A stretch of DNA of 64,000 bases from Clostridiales bacterium (GTDB taxonomy: Bacteria > Bacillota > Clostridia > Christensenellales > Borkfalkiaceae). The DNA is taken from assembly GCA_015055615.1 (NCBI GenBank), contig SVHT01000006.1, positions 1 through 64,000 on the forward strand. The letters run 5' to 3'. Positions 1 to 9,955 of this stretch are shown piece by piece. The notes beneath the pieces are model-generated. The model was not told the origin of the DNA. It worked only from the letters and a program-made list of their open reading frames with translations, and searched no databases. The first letter of the stretch is position 1; each line of letters begins with the position of its first letter. A program made the position numbers and the translations under genes.

Positions 1-4
1 ATAC

Positions 5-91
5 GCCGCTGTGGTGGAATAGGCAGACGCAAGGGACTTAAAATCCCTCGAAGGAGACTTCGTGCCGGTTCAAGTCCGGCCAGCGGCACCA
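5..91 (+). tRNA. tRNA-Leu (anticodon UAA), CCA encoded; left attachment site of the island
   Basis: GCCGCTG/CAGCGGC acceptor stem, anticodon stem-loop GGGA-CTTAAAA-TCCC, long variable arm CGAAG..CTTCG, TPsiC GGTTCAAGTCC, 3' CCA. Confidence 0.97.
37..91 (+). repeat. attL: 3' portion of tRNA-Leu, direct repeat of 38266-38320
   Basis: CTTAAAATCCCTCG and TGCCGGTTCAAGTCCGGCCAGCGGCACCA identical in both copies; only the 12-nt variable arm differs. Confidence 0.9.
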
Positions 92-95
92 AATT

Positions 96-125
96 TCGGG
101 TAAATTTCTTCGGATTTTTACCCGA
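96..125 (+). terminator. hairpin after tRNA-Leu
   Basis: TCGGGTAAA...TTTACCCGA followed by TTTTTG. Confidence 0.6.
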
Positions 126-230
126 TTTTTGTTGATTGGGTAGAATTGGGAAGAAAAATTTCACACTTTTTTGCCACTTTTGGCGTTTTTTAGGCTGTTT
201 TTCGATGAAAAACGGCTTTTTTGTTAAAAA

Positions 231-1070
231 TTAACATTTTTGTTCGTATTCGTAGTCGATTTTGAGAATTTCCGATAACATGTATTCTTCCGAATACGTC
301 GTGTATCCTCTATCCACTTTACTCGTTCGAACGTCTTGGTCATGCTCGTGTCCTACCAACAACATTACCACTTCGGGATTGACCCCACACTCTTTTGCAC
401 GCGTTATAAACGTGTATCGAAGCTCGTGCGTGTGCCTGTCGGGAAAGATTCTTTTTATCGCATCTCTCGCAACGTCCCTATTCGTATGCGTCGCTTTCTC
501 AAAGTCAATCATATGTAAGATTCTTTTGAGCATTGGCGAAATAGGTATCTTACGGACAATCTCTTTACGTCCTTTTCTTGTCTTTTCCGATATGCAGGTG
601 ATATACTGACCATCGTATTCCGCAGTTTTCAATTCGCCTACGCGCATACCCGTATACATTAACAGTAACAGAGCGCTGTTTCCGTGATAATGAGGATGTT
701 GCTTACAAAAGTCGATGATTTGCTTTTCTTCGTCTTTTGTAAAGGCGCGTCCTTTTTTCACTTCGTAGTGATTGAGCACGATTTTACCCATCGGGTTCGT
801 TAACTTAGGATAGTCACTCACGATAACGTCAAACATCGCCGTCAGCATAACTTTCAGCTTTTGCGCCGTTCGGTTCTTGCCTTGATCAGCATAAGAGAAA
901 AGCAAATCTTGCACCTCTTTACGGGTTATTTCCGCCAACGACATTTCCCCAAAGGCAGGAAGCAAGTTCACTCGAACGAGTTGTTCATAGCCCTTAAACG
1001 TGCTTTCTTTGACCGTTCGGGACTTCTCTTTCAGCCACTCGGCAGCGTAATCCTTAAACAGCGGATGCAT
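231..1070 (-). CDS. tyrosine recombinase / site-specific integrase of the island
   Basis: 279 aa; SAM-like N-terminus, TGMRVGEL, HELRYTFITRA, LVGHEHD..GYTTYS catalytic motifs; adjacent to tRNA att site. Confidence 0.92.
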   Translation of the reverse strand: MHPLFKDYAAEWLKEKSRTVKESTFKGYEQLVRVNLLPAFGEMSLAEITRKEVQDLLFSYADQGKNRTAQKLKVMLTAMFDVIVSDYPKLTNPMGKIVLNHYEVKKGRAFTKDEEKQIIDFCKQHPHYHGNSALLLLMYTGMRVGELKTAEYDGQYITCISEKTRKGRKEIVRKIPISPMLKRILHMIDFEKATHTNRDVARDAIKRIFPDRHTHELRYTFITRAKECGVNPEVVMLLVGHEHDQDVRTSKVDRGYTTYSEEYMLSEILKIDYEYEQKC

Positions 1071-1167
1071 GTATCAATCCTGTTTCCCTATCTATACACT
1101 CTCTTTTTATGGACGAATCCACTGCCACACTTGAAACACATAGCAAACAAAACCGCTCTTGATTCAT
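1054..1167 (-). CDS. small 37-aa ORF overlapping the integrase start (possible coupled leader/excisionase-size ORF)
   Basis: ATG at 1167 preceded by AGGTAGGTGATAGC; overlaps integrase start codon; downstream of the promoter at 1241-1269. Confidence 0.3.
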   Translation of the reverse strand: MNQERFCLLCVSSVAVDSSIKRECIDRETGLIHASAV

Positions 1168-1207
1168 GCTATCACCTACCTTTTTTATTGATTTTTTGCC
1201 TGTTGAA

Positions 1208-1245
1208 ATAATAAAAACACGAACAAATGTTCGTGTTTTTATTAT
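1208..1245 (-). promoter_or_regulatory. 38-bp palindrome containing CGAACAAATGTTCG (LexA/SOS-box-like operator)
   Basis: Perfect inverted repeat except the central AA; core GAAC-N4-GTTC at 1221-1232, immediately downstream of the -10 box. Confidence 0.6.
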
Positions 1246-1269
1246 ACTATTATGGGAAATATTTGTCAA
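1241..1269 (-). promoter_or_regulatory. sigma-A promoter for the integrase
   Basis: Minus strand TTGACA (1264-1269) - 17 bp - TATAAT (1241-1246). Confidence 0.75.
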
Positions 1270-1509
1270 GCGTTCGTTGATACTTTTTTTGTTTTTATTC
1301 TAAAAAATAAAACCGATATCTATTATTAATTTCTTTACGGCCACCCATGCATCAATCAACACCAATCTTAGTTTAGGCACTTAATTCCAACTATCCACCT
1401 ATTATATACTTTGACCGCTTTGTTTTTTGATTTTTGCTTAAAGCAACCATTATCGCTCTTTAAAAGCAATCCCTTTCACTCACGCGAATTTTGAGATAAT
1501 ACACTCTGA

Positions 1510-2460
1510 TTAAAAAAAATCTCTATACCACTCTATCGTTTCTTTTAGCCCTTCAAAAAAGCCCCTTTGCGGTTTCCAACCAAGCTCTGAATGAATCTTA
1601 TTACAATTCAAAGCGTATTTTTTATCGTGTCCTTTGCGATCTGTTACGAATGTGATTAAATCTTCTGATTTACCCAGTCTCTTTAATATTTCTTTAATCA
1701 GCGTAACATTGGGAAACAATGTTCCGCCGCCGACATTATAAACACTCCCCCAAGGAGCATTACGGACAATCATATCAATAGCGCGGCAATGGTCGTCAAC
1801 ATATATCCAATCCCTAACATTCAACCCATCCCCATAAATCGGGAACAACTTATTGCTTAACGCATATTCAATTACTTTCGGTATCAGTTTTTCTGTATGT
1901 TGATACTTCCCGTAATTATTTGTCGAACGGCTAATAGACACCGATAACCCATATGTTCTAAAGTATGAAAGAACTAACATATCAGCCGCAGCCTTGCTTG
2001 CACTATACGGAGAACTTGGTTTCAATGGAGAATTTTCAGTGAATAGATCATTGTTATCTAACGGCAACTCCCCATACACCTCGTCCGTTGAAACTTGATG
2101 AAACCGTTTTATTCCATATTGCAAGCACACATCAAGAAGCGTTTGCACCCCAAGAATATTTGTTTCAAGAAATATTCTTGGTTTTTCAATAGAACGGTCA
2201 ACGTGGCTTTCAGCTGCAAAATTTACCACAATGTCGGGAGTCTCGCTTTGAAAAATTCTCTCCATTGCTTGCCGATCACAAATATTTGCTTTATAAAAAT
2301 TGAATTTATCGCAATCTTTTATTTCTTTAAGCACAGAAATATTGGCTGCATAAGTCAAACAATCTATACCTATAACCGTGTCCTCGGTATAATTGTTAAG
2401 CCAATATTTTGTAAAATTTGCACCAATAAATCCAGCGCAACCAGTTATTAAAATTCTCAT
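1510..2460 (-). CDS. rmlB: dTDP-glucose 4,6-dehydratase (SDR family)
   Basis: MRILITGCAGFIGANF, VSTDEVYGELP, YSASKAAADMLV, NYGKYQHTEKLIPKVI motifs. Confidence 0.88.
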   Translation of the reverse strand: MRILITGCAGFIGANFTKYWLNNYTEDTVIGIDCLTYAANISVLKEIKDCDKFNFYKANICDRQAMERIFQSETPDIVVNFAAESHVDRSIEKPRIFLETNILGVQTLLDVCLQYGIKRFHQVSTDEVYGELPLDNNDLFTENSPLKPSSPYSASKAAADMLVLSYFRTYGLSVSISRSTNNYGKYQHTEKLIPKVIEYALSNKLFPIYGDGLNVRDWIYVDDHCRAIDMIVRNAPWGSVYNVGGGTLFPNVTLIKEILKRLGKSEDLITFVTDRKGHDKKYALNCNKIHSELGWKPQRGFFEGLKETIEWYRDFF

Positions 2461-2478
2461 TTTTACTATATCTTTGGT

Positions 2479-3021
2479 TTATACCTTATTGCAAACGTAT
2501 TCGTCTGTTGCTCCTTCGCGAGCAATAATTCTTGCTGGATTGCCAACAACTACGGAATGGTCTGGAACATCAAAATTAACAAAAGTATTAGGCGCTATTA
2601 AAACGTCTGTCCCTATAGTTACTCGACCCACAATTACAGCATTTGTTCCAATCCAAACATTATCGGAAATAGTCGGTACTCCTTGCCTTTTACCACGATT
2701 TTCCTGACCAATTGTCACCCCCGTTGCAATATTAACGTTTTTCCCAATGATAACATTTGGATTTATAATGATTCTTCCATAGTGTCCAATATAAAATCCC
2801 TCTCCTATGTTTACAGTATGAGGAATTTGAATTAACGTCTTTTCTTGTAGCTTCTTTAATCGCCAACGATAAAACAAACGAGAAATCTTATTTTTCGCCG
2901 AAGAACATTTTCTCAACGCCAGCAAATATTTAATCTGCGGAGGACGAGCCAACCTTTGACGAAAAGTTTCTTTTTCTCTTCCATAATATCTATATAAATC
3001 TTTTTTAAAAATTTTATTCAT
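2479..3021 (-). CDS. serine acetyltransferase-like hexapeptide-repeat acyltransferase
   Basis: Left-handed beta-helix repeats (IGEGFYIGHYGRIIINPNVIIGKNVNIATGVTIGQ...). Confidence 0.85.
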   Translation of the reverse strand: MNKIFKKDLYRYYGREKETFRQRLARPPQIKYLLALRKCSSAKNKISRLFYRWRLKKLQEKTLIQIPHTVNIGEGFYIGHYGRIIINPNVIIGKNVNIATGVTIGQENRGKRQGVPTISDNVWIGTNAVIVGRVTIGTDVLIAPNTFVNFDVPDHSVVVGNPARIIAREGATDEYVCNKV

Positions 3022-3045
3022 TTTTCCCTTTACTTTTTAAGATTA

Positions 3046-4245
3046 TTACAATCCTAATTTTTTTATAAATTCTTTTTGAGCATGCCGTTGTTTCTTGTCA
3101 ATTTTAGAAACCATTGCAATTTCTCTCGTTGCATTTTTATTCGTTTCTTTTACAAATAAAATCTTACCCCATCTCCTAACGAGATAAAAGGGATATAGTA
3201 TCGGATATTTTTTTAAAGACGGATATTTAATCGCTAAACTCTTATATGAAGGGAAAAGACGAGAGAACAGATATTTGCCTTTCCCGCCCCTTTTCGTTTG
3301 CTGCGTCAATACCCTATTCCCCATGGTCCCATAGACGCCACCGCGAAAGATATATTCCGCCATCTGTTTCGTCAATTCGTTGTGCTCGGCGTTCTGCCCC
3401 CAAACGAGACTTAATTGTCTGACAACCCGCTCAAAGCGTTCAACCTTTGCAATTTTCAAAAAGACATCCGTTTCTTTTCTCAAATCCAAAACTCTATATA
3501 ATACCCATAGATCCACGAATGGTTTAATCCCACAGCCACCATATTCAAAATGCTTAATCATATGCGTAATATGATAAACATAAAGCACCTCATCAGGTAT
3601 TACATTATGAAATCCCAAATCTTTTTTTGGTTTTGCGTAAGACCAAATTTTCGATAAAATCTCTTTACCATATTTATCTCCTTCCGTCAAATCAAAGTGC
3701 AATTCCAAATGCATCCCACTAACGGAAAACAACGAAATATCATGGGATGACTCCACCTCATCACTTGTAAATCCCAACTTCCTCTTTAAAATTTGTATCG
3801 CATTCGTTACATCTTTTCTCTTCACTAAAATATCGATATCGCAGCTCGTACGCATCCAAGGTTCAGGATAATATTGCCTTACTACTGCTCCTTTTAATGG
3901 AATAAACGGGATTTTCTCTTTTTCAAACACCTCACAAACACGGTCCAATTCATACTGCAATTGTTCATAACGATACACTGCCATATTCCGTTCTTTCAAA
4001 AAACGTTTTTGAGCTTCAGAACCATCAAGCAACAGCCCGTTCTTATCCAAAGCATCGCCAACCAAATGAGCCAAATCATGCCGTTTGGAAAGATTATAAA
4101 GACCTTTCAAGACATCTTCTGTTATTAAATTTTTATCAGATTCGCAAAGTTCTGCACTATTAACCTCAAAACGCAACAATGCGAATAATATTCTTATCAG
4201 ATCTTTATCCATTTTTCCTTTTATTATAAGATGGTTGTATCCCAA
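3046..4245 (-). CDS. nucleotidyltransferase family protein (NTP_transf_5 type)
   Basis: IPFIPLKGAVVRQYYPEPWMRTSCDIDILV motif typical of this family in polysaccharide loci. Confidence 0.75.
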   Translation of the reverse strand: MGYNHLIIKGKMDKDLIRILFALLRFEVNSAELCESDKNLITEDVLKGLYNLSKRHDLAHLVGDALDKNGLLLDGSEAQKRFLKERNMAVYRYEQLQYELDRVCEVFEKEKIPFIPLKGAVVRQYYPEPWMRTSCDIDILVKRKDVTNAIQILKRKLGFTSDEVESSHDISLFSVSGMHLELHFDLTEGDKYGKEILSKIWSYAKPKKDLGFHNVIPDEVLYVYHITHMIKHFEYGGCGIKPFVDLWVLYRVLDLRKETDVFLKIAKVERFERVVRQLSLVWGQNAEHNELTKQMAEYIFRGGVYGTMGNRVLTQQTKRGGKGKYLFSRLFPSYKSLAIKYPSLKKYPILYPFYLVRRWGKILFVKETNKNATREIAMVSKIDKKQRHAQKEFIKKLGL

Positions 4246-7220
4246 ATATCCACGTCATTGTCTTCAAAAACTGCCTTTAATCGTTGGTGCACCACTTCTT
4301 TGGACACACCTTTTTTAAGAATAACTTGCAAAAATCCACCGCCACCAGCGCCGCATACAAGTCTACCATCGATAAATCCTTCAATGCTCGTAAAAATATA
4401 ATCTATCAGCGTATTAGAGCTCCCTTTATCAATTTTCTTGGATAACTCCCAATGCCGATCCAACAATTTCGCAAAAGCATCTATGTCCCCTTTTTCCAAT
4501 TCTGTACGCATCAACGTCGCTACTTTTTGTATTTCACCCAACGCATATACAGAATCTTGCTCGTTGCCAATATATCTACCCACAACGTCCCGCAATAAAT
4601 TTCTCGCCAAACGTCTTTGCCCCGTATAAATCAAGACAAAACGTTCGTTCAACTCTTGTTTTGTCCATTCGGAAATGGTTACGGATTCCACAACGATTTT
4701 TTGTTCAATGCCTGCCTTCGTCGTAATATACTTGATCCCTTCCGCAACGCCGCCCACCTGGTCCTGCCAACCTCCGCCTGTGGACATAATTTGTTCCATG
4801 CACAGCACGTGCGAATATAAATCGGACTGAGTATATTCAATGCCCATGAACTCAAAAATTGCTTTTACGCAAGCTGCCGATAAAATACTGCTTGTGCCAA
4901 GTCCACTGCCCTTAGGAACGCCCGTCACTTCGCTTTGCATCGAAAATCCGCCGCCTAAACGAGTTAAAATCTCGTCTAAATTTCCGCCTTTTTGCGGAAT
5001 AATACCACACGCTAACAAAGCCGCTTTTTGTAATGCAAACGAATCGTAAGGATCACCTGTCGCCTGCAAGTCTTCAATTCGATCAAACTCCCCATGCACA
5101 TCCATGTCGCGGCTATCAAAAACAATTTTCTTTTCTTTGATTTTTTTGAGTGTTACCGTAACAGGCTTTTCACCATTTAATAAAATGGCAGCATTTAATA
5201 CAGTTCCACCATTTTCATTACAATACGGCGGAGTATCACTCCAACCGCCACCCCAATTCACGCGCAATGGCAATTTTACTTCGTGGACGGATTTTGCAAT
5301 TTTGCAAGTGTTATTATATTGTAATTCGCCCAAACAATGTTCTAATATCGATTCTTGGATACATTTGAAGCTTGCCGCAATATGCTTGTCCCCTTCAAGT
5401 CCTCCCAAGGCTTTACCGATATAATAATGCAAACGCATTCTTTCAAAGCAATCCGATTTTTTAAGTCGTTTCTCCAACCATTCCTGTTGAATCGGCGTCA
5501 ACTTTTTAGACTTCAATACTTCTTGCGCTTTGGACGCTGGCTTTTTCTCTCGAATATACTTCACAAGTCCATCCATACGGACAAGTTCTTGCATACGCTT
5601 ATCCCACGCAATAATTGCCTTGGGATCGGCTTCATTAAACCCAGAGCAAAGGCTCTTTCTACTTGCATTTTTCCAAGCGATCACGTTCCCCTCGCCATTT
5701 GCAAGTGCATAAACGTTTAATGCCGCTTGAACTGCTTCCTGTATTGTATCGCAAGCTGGATATAAATTTGCGGTCCAAAGCGTACGGTTTTCGTCTTCCC
5801 ACAAATCATTTTCTTCTATATTGTTAATACGCAAAAAATCAGTAAGTGTTGTCGTCAAAAAGCCACAATTATCTTTCAGCTCTCCTTTCGGATTATCATC
5901 AGTCCCATAAATACGAACAACAAACTTACCGTCCTTTTGCTTTAATCCGTGCAAAACGACATTAGACGGAATAGTTTCATCGTGAATATCAATATAAGAA
6001 AGCAATACGTTGTCGCCGATCGTTGCGCTGCGGTGCACATAACTGACTTCCAAATAACAATTTTTGCCAATCTTTGCTTTATTCGATAGTACGCTGTTAT
6101 ACGCCGCCGTATTGTCGCCAATACTACTCCCAATTTGATTTCCCCAGTCCAAAGCTTCATAAGCAACAATTTCAGAGTTCATCAAACGTAAAATTTCTTT
6201 TGTAGTTCCAAAATGAATGAATTTCGCAGGCGCTAAGCGCAACAACTTCATTCTATAAGGGCGTAAAGCCGCCCAAACAGCCGTCCGCTCTTCTTTCAGT
6301 TCATCACAAAATTTCCCTTCGGGCTTTTCCTTATAAAAATCTTCCAAGGTGGAATCGCTCGCCAAAGGATATATAAAATCCCCGTATAAAGACAAGCGAA
6401 CATTTTCATTAACAAACCGTGCATATTTTTGCGCATCCAACTTTCCATTGGTAGAAATTAGAGAATACAACGACGAGAGCATATCCCCTGAAAAAATTAC
6501 TGCGCCTGTATCGATATCGACTGCATTGCGTTCATTGAGCGCACCCTGTCTACGCAAAGATTCTACCGACTGCTTGTGCAAAAATTTCTTGACGTTACCA
6601 TCATCACCAATTAAATACACCCCGTGGTTTTTACCTGTTTCAACGTCTTCCTTAAACGAAATTGCCGCCGCTCCTCTGCCACTATAATCCACTTGCAAAG
6701 GATTAAACAGCAATAACACGTCTCCCGAAAGCAATACCATCCCCTCGCGTATGCGAGAAGGCATACTGGACATAGCAATTATAAACTCATCAAATAACGT
6801 TGACAATCTTCCGTTTGGCAACATATGCGGAACAGGCGAAAATAATTTACCTAACGCAGAATACTGCGGTACACGCTTGGAATCCCCACCCGAATGAATA
6901 ACAAGAATAGTAAGCCCTGAGAAATCCGCACTACCCCTATGTTCGGCAATATAGCGGATAACGCCAAGTGTAGCACCACCGCTCCCCACTCTTTTCCCAC
7001 CGTCATCAGGGATAACAGCAAAGTGCGTACGCGTTGGCAAAAGCCCCGCCTTTTGACGTTCTTCGATTTGCATACGGAAAGAAACCGCTTGTCCTTCATT
7101 AGACGCAGTTAAAATCACATAATCCCAGCATAAGAATCTTTCGCTAGTTAACGAGCGATTATAATCATCCCAAGTATCTTGGTATGATTGTGATAAAAAT
7201 AATGACGTTAATTTATTCAT
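4224..7220 (-). CDS. fkp: bifunctional L-fucokinase / L-fucose-1-phosphate guanylyltransferase (Fkp type)
   Basis: 998 aa; N-terminal GGDSKRVPQYSALGKLF pyrophosphorylase domain; C-terminal GHMP kinase RVNWGGGWSDTPPYCNENGGTVLNAAI, PKGSGLGTSS. Confidence 0.9.
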   Translation of the reverse strand: MNKLTSLFLSQSYQDTWDDYNRSLTSERFLCWDYVILTASNEGQAVSFRMQIEERQKAGLLPTRTHFAVIPDDGGKRVGSGGATLGVIRYIAEHRGSADFSGLTILVIHSGGDSKRVPQYSALGKLFSPVPHMLPNGRLSTLFDEFIIAMSSMPSRIREGMVLLSGDVLLLFNPLQVDYSGRGAAAISFKEDVETGKNHGVYLIGDDGNVKKFLHKQSVESLRRQGALNERNAVDIDTGAVIFSGDMLSSLYSLISTNGKLDAQKYARFVNENVRLSLYGDFIYPLASDSTLEDFYKEKPEGKFCDELKEERTAVWAALRPYRMKLLRLAPAKFIHFGTTKEILRLMNSEIVAYEALDWGNQIGSSIGDNTAAYNSVLSNKAKIGKNCYLEVSYVHRSATIGDNVLLSYIDIHDETIPSNVVLHGLKQKDGKFVVRIYGTDDNPKGELKDNCGFLTTTLTDFLRINNIEENDLWEDENRTLWTANLYPACDTIQEAVQAALNVYALANGEGNVIAWKNASRKSLCSGFNEADPKAIIAWDKRMQELVRMDGLVKYIREKKPASKAQEVLKSKKLTPIQQEWLEKRLKKSDCFERMRLHYYIGKALGGLEGDKHIAASFKCIQESILEHCLGELQYNNTCKIAKSVHEVKLPLRVNWGGGWSDTPPYCNENGGTVLNAAILLNGEKPVTVTLKKIKEKKIVFDSRDMDVHGEFDRIEDLQATGDPYDSFALQKAALLACGIIPQKGGNLDEILTRLGGGFSMQSEVTGVPKGSGLGTSSILSAACVKAIFEFMGIEYTQSDLYSHVLCMEQIMSTGGGWQDQVGGVAEGIKYITTKAGIEQKIVVESVTISEWTKQELNERFVLIYTGQRRLARNLLRDVVGRYIGNEQDSVYALGEIQKVATLMRTELEKGDIDAFAKLLDRHWELSKKIDKGSSNTLIDYIFTSIEGFIDGRLVCGAGGGGFLQVILKKGVSKEVVHQRLKAVFEDNDVDIWDTTIL

Positions 7221-7238
7221 AAGTTGCTTGTTTATTCT

Positions 7239-8405
7239 TTATTTTTTAATTAGTTTCCAAACCCCTATTTTTTTAAGAAGTTTCGCTAAATTTTCTTTCA
7301 TAGATCTCTGATATGGTGCATACTTTTTTGTTGCTTTACTAAGCGATATCTTTTCTATCTCCGCAAAAAAAGATATTCTCTTTTTATGTGGTACGGTTGA
7401 CTTGATTGCCGAAGGATTTTCTCGTATCGCTTTATCAATATCCACCTCCTGCTTATCGCAGTCTTTTTCTATCTCCGCAAAAGCTCGCATCCCCTTGTCT
7501 GAATGAATCAATATCAAAGAAATACCTTTATCATCATCTTCTTGGTTTAAAACACGTTCTGCTCCCCAACAATCGGCAAGCGTTATATCCGAATTCCTAT
7601 TCAATCCTTTAAAGTGGCAGTCGTGACAAGACGGTCTTAAACACACATCACTTAAGAATAAACGCATATACGCATCATCTTCATGTAGCTTTTGGTAAAT
7701 TTCACCGTTCGAAAATTCCATTTTCATAGAGTATGCACGCCATCCGGTACATTTATCTCGAAAGGAAATTCTTTGAGCGACCGCCCCATATTTTTTCTCT
7801 TGATATCTCACATACTTATCCCAGACTTTCGGGGAAGGAACTCCGTGGCAAACTATATCCACACAACATAAATTGGGGTATTCTTTACCTAAAAATGCTC
7901 TTAAGCCGCCAATTTGACAGGGCGTCCCAACAAACAAAACTTCTCTCCCCATAGATAAAAATTGTTTAGCCTGCAAATAAGTTTGTCCTACCGTGCTTTG
8001 TACATATTTGGAGCCCATCAATTTCCCAATATCCGCTTCGTTTTCAATAAACGTATGTACAACTTGGCGGTTGTCATCGATACACGCGCCAAACACAACC
8101 CCACCCTTTTGAATAGTCACAATAGCCAATGCAAAAAATACACCGCCCGATGAACTCGTTCTCCTTACTTGCTCTTGGCGATTAATAGCCGCATATGCTT
8201 TCGGCTTCTTTGCCTCCGTTGATAGTTTTGCATTTAAAATAGGACATACCACCGTACACTTTCCGCATCGCAAACACGCTTCCTCGTTCACATGAGGGTA
8301 TAAAAACCCTTCCGCATCAGCCATCATTGTAATACAGTTTTTAGGGCATACGGACAAGCACGCATGACAACCACTACATTTTTCTTTCTCTTGAATATCA
8401 ATCAT
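7239..8405 (-). CDS. 4Fe-4S / coenzyme F420 hydrogenase beta-subunit-like protein of polysaccharide loci
   Basis: Two CxxCxxCxxxCP clusters (CSGCHACLSVCP, CLRCGKCTVVCP), TSSSGGVFFALA, VGTPCQIGGLRAFL. Confidence 0.85.
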   Translation of the reverse strand: MIDIQEKEKCSGCHACLSVCPKNCITMMADAEGFLYPHVNEEACLRCGKCTVVCPILNAKLSTEAKKPKAYAAINRQEQVRRTSSSGGVFFALAIVTIQKGGVVFGACIDDNRQVVHTFIENEADIGKLMGSKYVQSTVGQTYLQAKQFLSMGREVLFVGTPCQIGGLRAFLGKEYPNLCCVDIVCHGVPSPKVWDKYVRYQEKKYGAVAQRISFRDKCTGWRAYSMKMEFSNGEIYQKLHEDDAYMRLFLSDVCLRPSCHDCHFKGLNRNSDITLADCWGAERVLNQEDDDKGISLILIHSDKGMRAFAEIEKDCDKQEVDIDKAIRENPSAIKSTVPHKKRISFFAEIEKISLSKATKKYAPYQRSMKENLAKLLKKIGVWKLIKK

Positions 8406-9949
8406 TTCTTTTTTATTATTTTATTTGCTATCTTACGAATAGGTTTTAAAAGCAAATCCTTCTCGTAAGCGTTCATTCCTATAAACCACATGGATGCACA
8501 ATAAATCGCCGTATATACTATAATAAACAGCAATAACGCCCAAATAGAATACAAGTCGATAAACTGCATAATCAAGATTCCACAGGCAATCGGAATAATC
8601 AACCCCAAAGATAATCTTAAAATACTCCCCCAAAACGCCAAAATATTCAGATTGCACGCTTTTTGATAGTAAATATTCATAATAAGCCCGTTCGCCAAAA
8701 CAAGCGATACCGCCGTACCCAATGCCGCACCGATGGCACCATACCTTTGACAAAGGAATATAGACAAAACCAAGTTGATAATCGCCATTACAAGATAGGC
8801 AAGACTTCTAAACTTATGCTTATTTAATGCCCGCTGTATTTCAATTCCTACATTTTGAATTAGCGAAATGGATGCTGGAAAAACCAAAAGCAATACGACA
8901 AAATAGGATTCTTCGTAGCCAACGCCCGACCAATAGTATATAAAAGGTTGTCCAAAAAACACGACACCACTTGCCACCAAGCCTAAAATTAGAAACTGTA
9001 CTCTACCGACCTTAATAAACAGATCTGTTAATACTTTTCTTTGTTCAAATGAATCCTTTTTGGTTTCGTTAACCAAATGGTGCACACGCGGCGTAAACAC
9101 ACCGGAAATAGAAGTTGACATCATCATATAATATTGATACAAAGAATACCCTACTGCGTAAACAGCCACAACTTCCGTCCCCTTGTATCTCCCCAATAAA
9201 AATTTGTCAATATTCCAATTGATTTGATCTACGATAAGGTTGATCGCAATAAAACTTGTATATATAAATAAACTTTTAAATACGCCTTTTTCAAAACCGT
9301 GAAAGATAAATTTATTTTTTAAAACTTTTTTGACGTATATAAAATAGCAAAAATCCGTCAATACTGACAAGCCCAACGACACGGAAACCATAGCAATGGA
9401 ACGATAACCTAAAAACAGTAACGGCAATGTCACCAAGGGGCTGACAACCGTACGGAGCATCCCTAAAACCTTTAAAAATACAAATCTTTCGTTTGCAGAA
9501 ATAATGGTTGTAAAAACGCTCATCGGAAAGGATAATGCCATATTAACACCCAAAAGAAGCATCAATATCTTTGCGGTCGCGTATTCATTTACCGTTAACC
9601 CCTTATCAAATATCCACTTTAAATTAAAGCTTAAAAATAGGCTACCGATCAAGGAAACAATACCGATTATGGTAAAAATAATCATAAACAAGCCGTTCAG
9701 CTTGTAAATGTTTTCTGTATCGCCCGCCTGTTTATATTTGGAATAATACCGAATATATCCCGCATTGAACCCGAGATTTAAAATGGATAATAATGAAATA
9801 ATAGACGCTACCGTGCTGTATAATCCATACTCACTTTTCCCAAGCAAGCGAATCATAAACGGATGATAAACAAGACTAATAACGACGCTTAATATCATTT
9901 GCGCATACGAAAGAATCGAGCCCAATTTTAATTGTTTTGAAGTATTCAT
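8402..9949 (-). CDS. wzx: polysaccharide flippase, MATE/Wzx family
   Basis: 515 aa, about 12-14 hydrophobic segments; LGKSEYGLYSTVASIISLLSILNLGFNAGYIRYYSKY. Confidence 0.88.
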   Translation of the reverse strand: MNTSKQLKLGSILSYAQMILSVVISLVYHPFMIRLLGKSEYGLYSTVASIISLLSILNLGFNAGYIRYYSKYKQAGDTENIYKLNGLFMIIFTIIGIVSLIGSLFLSFNLKWIFDKGLTVNEYATAKILMLLLGVNMALSFPMSVFTTIISANERFVFLKVLGMLRTVVSPLVTLPLLFLGYRSIAMVSVSLGLSVLTDFCYFIYVKKVLKNKFIFHGFEKGVFKSLFIYTSFIAINLIVDQINWNIDKFLLGRYKGTEVVAVYAVGYSLYQYYMMMSTSISGVFTPRVHHLVNETKKDSFEQRKVLTDLFIKVGRVQFLILGLVASGVVFFGQPFIYYWSGVGYEESYFVVLLLVFPASISLIQNVGIEIQRALNKHKFRSLAYLVMAIINLVLSIFLCQRYGAIGAALGTAVSLVLANGLIMNIYYQKACNLNILAFWGSILRLSLGLIIPIACGILIMQFIDLYSIWALLLFIIVYTAIYCASMWFIGMNAYEKDLLLKPIRKIANKIIKKK

Positions 9950-9955
9950 ATCACG

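Noticed and set aside
1208-1245. Rho-independent terminator of the capsule operon
   Set aside because: The hairpin with T-tract would fit, but a perfect -35/-10 promoter ends exactly at its edge and the loop is only 4 nt within a GAAC-N4-GTTC core, so operator is preferred; a dual role is not excluded.
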